The notes below the pieces were generated by a model. The model was not told where the DNA came from. It ran no database searches and saw only the letters and a list, made by a program, of their open reading frames with translations. Below, piece after piece: positions 43,824 to 47,700 of a stretch of DNA of 47,700 nt. The stretch's first letter is position 1, and every line of letters starts with the position of its first letter. The stretch lies in the NCBI GenBank assembly GCA_900472925.1, contig UCJU01000026.1:1-47700 (forward strand), read 5' to 3'. Source of the DNA: Hyphomicrobiales bacterium (GTDB lineage: Bacteria; Pseudomonadota; Alphaproteobacteria; Rhizobiales; Rhizobiaceae). The translations under genes and the position numbers were made by a program.

Positions 43824-43895
43824 GGCAGGCGGGAACATCTGATGCGATTTGAGGTAAAAACTCTGAGAAAATCCGTGTGAAAAGCGCAAGTTCCG

Positions 43896-45230
43896 TTAAA
43901 GCGGGGGCTTCGGGTAGGAGGAACGACCGATAAGGCGAGCGATGACGTTCGCCAACTCGAGATCGAACCGCGGCAAAAACAGATCGTAGGGAGCGAGCAG
44001 CGGGCGGATTGCGACATCGCCCTCCTCCAGGACGGTCTCGTTGTCACCCTCCACCTTAAGGAAGGGTTTGGTCTGCATCAGCCGTTTCGCCACGCCTTTG
44101 GGAACCGAAGCAGGAAGATCGATAGCCGCATGACCGTCTTCTCCGCCAACCATCGCAGTGTGCGCCGAGAAATTGCTGATCTGGAATCGCTCGTCCCATA
44201 ATCCAGTGGCTCCGGCGGCAATCGCCAAGGAAGGGATGTCACGCTTTTCTCGCATCAGATAAAGCGCATCCTTGCGGAGATCGAAGACAACACGGCTTGC
44301 GGTTACCCGCCCCTGATGACCCTGGGTCAGGAAAGCTGCGACCCGGTCCATACTCTCTGCGGGCATCGCAAACCGCCGACCGCCGATGACGCTCGCCAGT
44401 GCCGATAGGCCATATCGAACGATGGCGGGGTCTGCCTGAAGACCTGCGGCATTTATCTTGATCAGGCGATCAAAGTAGGATTGCGCATGGTTTTCAAGCC
44501 ACTGCGCCGCAGCCACGGAAAGCCTCGATCTGTTGATTGATCGATCAATCAACGTCTCCTGCAGCTCCAAGGGCAAGTTTCGTACCCGCACCCGCTCGTA
44601 TTTGGCATCGTCATTGCTGGGATCGTCATACCATGACTGTCCCTGCCCAAGCAGGAATTCGCGGATGTCGTGACGCGTGGAACCCAGAAACGGGCGCATG
44701 ATCCAGTGACGACCGGCATAGAGAACCGCCTCCGCCATACCGGCAAGGCCGAGATTGTCCTGCCGCTCGCTTCGCGCAACCCGCATGGCGATGGTTTCCA
44801 GCTGATCGCCAAGCGTGTGACCCACCGCAATCACATCAGCGCCAGTCTCGGCAGCCACAGCACCTATCAACTCATAGCGCGCAAGCCGGGCGGCGGCTGA
44901 AATTCCGCTATCAGGTTTATCGCCATCCCAACGGCGGATGTGGTGAGGGATGGCATGATGCGCGCACAGCGCTGCAACGCCCCTCGCCTCCTCGGCAGAC
45001 CCGTGACGAAGCGCGTGGTCGATGGTTACGGCCTCCAGCGCGATGTCGCGTCTGGGCTTTTCGGTCAACGCCCGAAGCAGCGCGAGCAACAGGCCAGTCG
45101 AATCGCTGCCGCCGGATACGGCAACGAGAATACGGGTGGGCTTTGAGATTTTTTCGATGAACAGCCGCGCTGCCTCAACGGGCGCAATCGGCTCTACGGA
45201 AAACGACAGATCGTCATCACCGGTCAGCAC
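43896..45230 (-). CDS. tilS: tRNA(Ile)-lysidine synthase
   Basis: A 444-aa PP-loop ATPase that adds lysine to C34 of the CAT-anticodon tRNA-Ile, switching it from Met to Ile. The motif SGGSDST is at residues 39-45, and the conserved AVTIDHALRHGSAEEA and VIAVGHTLGDQLETI segments follow. The usual D-Q pair of that last motif reads GHTLGDQLET, as in many relatives. The start is GTG (45230-45228), four bases after the cpoB stop, with only a weak ribosome-binding site, so translational coupling is likely. Together with ftsH its position is conserved in rhizobia. Confidence 0.93.
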   Translation of the reverse strand: MLTGDDDLSFSVEPIAPVEAARLFIEKISKPTRILVAVSGGSDSTGLLLALLRALTEKPRRDIALEAVTIDHALRHGSAEEARGVAALCAHHAIPHHIRRWDGDKPDSGISAAARLARYELIGAVAAETGADVIAVGHTLGDQLETIAMRVARSERQDNLGLAGMAEAVLYAGRHWIMRPFLGSTRHDIREFLLGQGQSWYDDPSNDDAKYERVRVRNLPLELQETLIDRSINRSRLSVAAAQWLENHAQSYFDRLIKINAAGLQADPAIVRYGLSALASVIGGRRFAMPAESMDRVAAFLTQGHQGRVTASRVVFDLRKDALYLMREKRDIPSLAIAAGATGLWDERFQISNFSAHTAMVGGEDGHAAIDLPASVPKGVAKRLMQTKPFLKVEGDNETVLEEGDVAIRPLLAPYDLFLPRFDLELANVIARLIGRSSYPKPPL

Positions 45231-45234
45231 CTGC

Positions 45235-46245
45235 TCAGCAGCTCAGGCGTTTCTGTTCGCTCGTGACTTTTCCGAGAACGGTCTTGGATGCGTTGGGATA
45301 ACGCTTCGGCACTTCGCGAAGTGTCGCGCAGGCAGTTTCCTTGTTGTCGAGCGCAGCAAGAGACATGCCGAGTTTCAGCAGCATTTCTGGTGCCTTCGGC
45401 GATTTGCTATAGGTCTGGTGCGCGTTCAGGAATGTCTTGGCAGAATCGGTGAACTTGCCCTGACTGTACTGCGCTTCACCCAGCCAAAAGTTTGCATCCG
45501 CAGCCTTTGCGCCCTTGGGATAGCCCTGGATATACTGCTCGAACCCTTTTTCCGCCGCCTTGTAATCACCCGACAGAACGTGGCTGTAGGCAGCCTGATA
45601 GATATCGTTCTCGCTCGTCAAAGCGGCAGTATTGACCGGATCGGGGCTGGAGGAGCGACCGGTTTCGACACCGGGAAGAGCACCTGCTGAATTCTGCGCA
45701 TTGCTGTTCAGCGAACCGCCAATCGGCATGCCGCGCTGGTCGAGCTCGATGGAGCCAAGCGTGGTCTCGCCAGGGGCGGTATTGTTTCGTGGACCAGTCG
45801 CCGTCTGGCCGGCACCCGGTGCTCCACCCATTGAAGCGCCGCCCTGGGACGGCGTTTCAATGATGGTTGCGACGTCATCCTGGCCACCCGACGATGGAAT
45901 ATCGGCTTCGGCCTTCTTCTTCGGCGCGGCCGGTGCAGACGGCTTCTTGCCTTCAAGTTCCTGGAAACGGAACTCGTTGTCTTCCTGTGCCTTGCGGATC
46001 GTTTCCTGCATCTGCAGCAGTTGGAAACTCATTTCCTCGATACGACCGTTCAGCTGACGAAGCTGTTCTTCCAGTTGCTGCACACGGTAGGTGTCGTTCG
46101 CCTGAACATTCACCACCGGCGCCTGTCGTGAACTGACCGTGCCAGGGCCCCCGCCCCACCCGAACAGCGGTCCTGAAACGGCAGTGCCGCTCAACCCTGT
46201 GCAGGCTGCGAGCCCCAGCATTCCCGCCACCACAAGTTTCTTCAT
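45235..46245 (-). CDS. cpoB: Tol-Pal system protein CpoB (YbgF)
   Basis: A 336-aa envelope protein that coordinates Tol-Pal function with peptidoglycan synthesis at division. ATG 46245 was chosen because AGGAC lies just upstream and a signal peptide starts there; the frame is open to 46302. After the signal comes a coiled-coil segment (DTYRVQQLEEQLRQLNGRIE), a long Pro/Ala/Gly-rich linker, then C-terminal TPR repeats (YQAAYSHVLSGDYKAAEKGF, ANFWLGEAQYSQGKFTDSAK). The signal region GMLGLAAC resembles a lipobox, although CpoB is normally a soluble periplasmic protein. Confidence 0.92.
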   Translation of the reverse strand: MKKLVVAGMLGLAACTGLSGTAVSGPLFGWGGGPGTVSSRQAPVVNVQANDTYRVQQLEEQLRQLNGRIEEMSFQLLQMQETIRKAQEDNEFRFQELEGKKPSAPAAPKKKAEADIPSSGGQDDVATIIETPSQGGASMGGAPGAGQTATGPRNNTAPGETTLGSIELDQRGMPIGGSLNSNAQNSAGALPGVETGRSSSPDPVNTAALTSENDIYQAAYSHVLSGDYKAAEKGFEQYIQGYPKGAKAADANFWLGEAQYSQGKFTDSAKTFLNAHQTYSKSPKAPEMLLKLGMSLAALDNKETACATLREVPKRYPNASKTVLGKVTSEQKRLSC

Positions 46246-46340
46246 GTTGCGTCCTGTCTGGTTGATTTGCGCCCCAACGACGCAAAACCGGATTTTTTCC
46301 ATCTGGCGTAAAAAAGCAACTTAAGTTCGGCCAAACTATG

Positions 46341-46372
46341 GAAAAAAGAAAGGCGGCCCGAAGACCGCCTTT
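46341..46372 (-). terminator. Rho-independent terminator of pal
   Basis: AAAGGCGG (46349-46356) pairs with CCGCCTTT (46365-46372); on the minus strand a TTTCTTTTTT tract follows. It starts 28 bases after the pal stop and separates pal from cpoB. Confidence 0.9.
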
Positions 46373-46400
46373 TAATCATCATCACACAATCGAGAGACCG

Positions 46401-46934
46401 TTAGCGGGCGCCACCGAGAACTGTGACAGCGCGACGGTTCTGCGACCAGCAGGAAATGTCGTCACAAACGGCGACTGGACGTTCCTTGCCGTAGGAAATT
46501 GTCTTCATGCGGTTCGCAGGGACGCCCTGAGAAGCGAGGAATTCCTTTGTGGCGGCTGCACGACGTGCACCCAGCGCAAGGTTGTATTCGCGTGTGCCGC
46601 GCTCGTCCGCATGGCCTTCAACGGTGATGGCGTAGTTCGGATAACGAGCCAACCACTGTGCCTGACGCTGCAGGGTCTGCTGCGCGTCTGCACGGATCGA
46701 TGTGCTATCGGTATCGAAGAAGATGCGGTCGCCGACATTGACAGTGAAGTCCTGTGCAGAACCAGGCGTCGCAGAACCTGCACCACCGCCAAGGCCAAGT
46801 TCGCCAGCGCTGTTGGGCATGTTCTTCTTGTTGGCGCAACCGGCCAACGCAAGCGCGAGCGTCAGAGCGATCATGGCCGGGTTGCGGGCAATTCTCTGCA
46901 TCGGGCCGAGTGCCGAAGTGTTTGTACGGCTCAT
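46401..46934 (-). CDS. pal: Peptidoglycan-associated lipoprotein Pal
   Basis: A 177-aa outer-membrane lipoprotein. ATG 46934 was chosen because AAGGAG precedes it and the lipoprotein signal then has normal length; the frame is open to 47111. The lipobox is LAGC (LALALAGCANKK). The C-terminal OmpA-like domain that binds peptidoglycan has the motif VEGHADERGTREYNLALGARRA. With TolB and the TolQRA complex it keeps the outer membrane attached during division. It follows tolB by about 206 bases. Confidence 0.96.
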   Translation of the reverse strand: MSRTNTSALGPMQRIARNPAMIALTLALALAGCANKKNMPNSAGELGLGGGAGSATPGSAQDFTVNVGDRIFFDTDSTSIRADAQQTLQRQAQWLARYPNYAITVEGHADERGTREYNLALGARRAAATKEFLASQGVPANRMKTISYGKERPVAVCDDISCWSQNRRAVTVLGGAR

Positions 46935-47140
46935 TGCCGGTCTCTCCTTAGAATTCAGTAACGTTGCCAGACAATAACCGAATGCAGTTAATTGCCCCCA
47001 AACAATTATGGTTAACAGAAAGGAAATGCCTGATTTTTTGTGCCCCCGCAACACGTAGCGGTAAGAAATCAGGCCGTTCCAGATAAGGGCATGCGTAGAA
47101 TACGGCGGCAACTGTGTTCAGTACCGCCGCAATGGGAAAA

Positions 47141-47700
47141 TCAATCCAGAAGTGGCGACCAGGCTGGGTCAGACGCGAATGTCGGCGTCTTGATCAGCTG
47201 TTCGTTATAGCCCGTAAGGTCGATAGAGTAGAGCTGCGGGCCACCCGAACCGGCATTCTGACGGAAGAACATGATGACGCGACCGTTCGGCGCCCATGTC
47301 GGGCCTTCATTGTGGAAGCCCGTGGTCAGGATACGCTCGCCAGAGCCATCCGGCTTCATGACGCCGATGGAGAACTTGCCGCCTGACTGCTTGGTAAAGG
47401 CAATCAGATCGCCGCGTGGAGACCAGACCGGTGTGGAATAGGAACCATCACCGAAGGACACACGGGTCTGGCCGGAACCATCCGCATTCATAACGTAAAT
47501 CTGCTGACGGCCGCCACGGTCGCTTTCAAAGGCGATCCGCTGACCATCCGGTGCATAGGACGGTGCCGTATCGATAGCACCCGTATTCGTCAGACGTGTC
47601 GTCGTCCGAGACCGCAGGTCCATGGTGTATATATTGGCGTTGCCCTCTTGTTGAAGGCTCATGATGACCTTTTGGCCATCCGGCGAAAAGCGCGGCGAGA
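47141..47700 (-). CDS. tolB: Tol-Pal system protein TolB, C-terminal part
   Basis: The frame runs off the right edge of the window, so only about the last 186 residues are present. They form blades of the TolB beta-propeller, with repeated SPDG/APDG and W-x-P blade motifs ([49 protein letters not shown]). The last residues (DPAWSPLLD) are typical of the family's C-terminus. TolB is periplasmic and binds Pal, encoded just downstream. Confidence 0.95.
   Translation of the reverse strand, partial: SPRFSPDGQKVIMSLQQEGNANIYTMDLRSRTTTRLTNTGAIDTAPSYAPDGQRIAFESDRGGRQQIYVMNADGSGQTRVSFGDGSYSTPVWSPRGDLIAFTKQSGGKFSIGVMKPDGSGERILTTGFHNEGPTWAPNGRVIMFFRQNAGSGGPQLYSIDLTGYNEQLIKTPTFASDPAWSPLLD

Noticed and set aside
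1..47700. CRISPR arrays, insertion sequences, phage genes, rRNA
   Set aside because: None seen: no regularly spaced direct repeats, transposase or integrase motifs, or rRNA-like conserved segments.

Overview
The window looks like a chromosomal segment of an alphaproteobacterium of the Rhizobiaceae, most probably Agrobacterium/Rhizobium. This is inferred from gene content and order: tolB-pal-cpoB-tilS-ftsH-glmM, serC-serA with a serC-type leader, duplicated Ku with a multidomain LigD, a y4iL-like catalase, HWE-family histidine kinase, and GGAAC-N16/17-CGTT promoters of the EcfG general stress sigma factor. Coding density is high and G+C is moderately high. No insertion sequence, phage gene or CRISPR array was seen.

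Region 1 (1-6.8 kb) is a tricarboxylate-type uptake locus. The two-component pair tctD-tctE (minus strand) is divergent from an orphan ABC-type binding protein, followed by the tripartite transporter tctC-tctB-tctA and a strong terminator. Region 2 (6.8-19.3 kb) is a stress block: a small lipoprotein, Dps, a 73-aa protein, an HWE kinase with a single-domain receiver, a small ORF-ku-ligD operon, a second convergent ku, a y4iL-like catalase, an FdhF/YdeP-type molybdopterin oxidoreductase, a PepSY-like exported protein and a YflT/glycine-zipper protein. Several of these units are preceded by EcfG-like promoters that I could place by eye, so the block reads as a cluster of general-stress-response genes. 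A large katE catalase (19.3-21.5 kb) closes it.

Region 3 (21.5-29.5 kb) is the most unusual part: a four-gene glycan cluster whose last three genes overlap by ATGA. Two of its genes encode fusions: a 1080-aa glycosyltransferase / Gfo-Idh-MocA oxidoreductase / alcohol-dehydrogenase-like protein, and a 750-aa glycosyltransferase / clan-GH-A glycosidase. The last gene ends inside the 3' end of a convergent tRNA(CAT) gene.

Region 4 (29.5-38 kb) carries mnmA, an OpgC-like acyltransferase, a Tim44-domain membrane protein, serA, serC with a leader RNA, and an outer-membrane beta-barrel gene preceded by a tiny upstream ORF, all on the minus strand. A GGDEF-EAL protein follows on the plus strand. Region 5 (40.2-47.7 kb) is the minus-strand cell-envelope/housekeeping block tolB (partial), pal, cpoB, tilS, ftsH, glmM, with internal promoters and terminators that split it into several transcription units.
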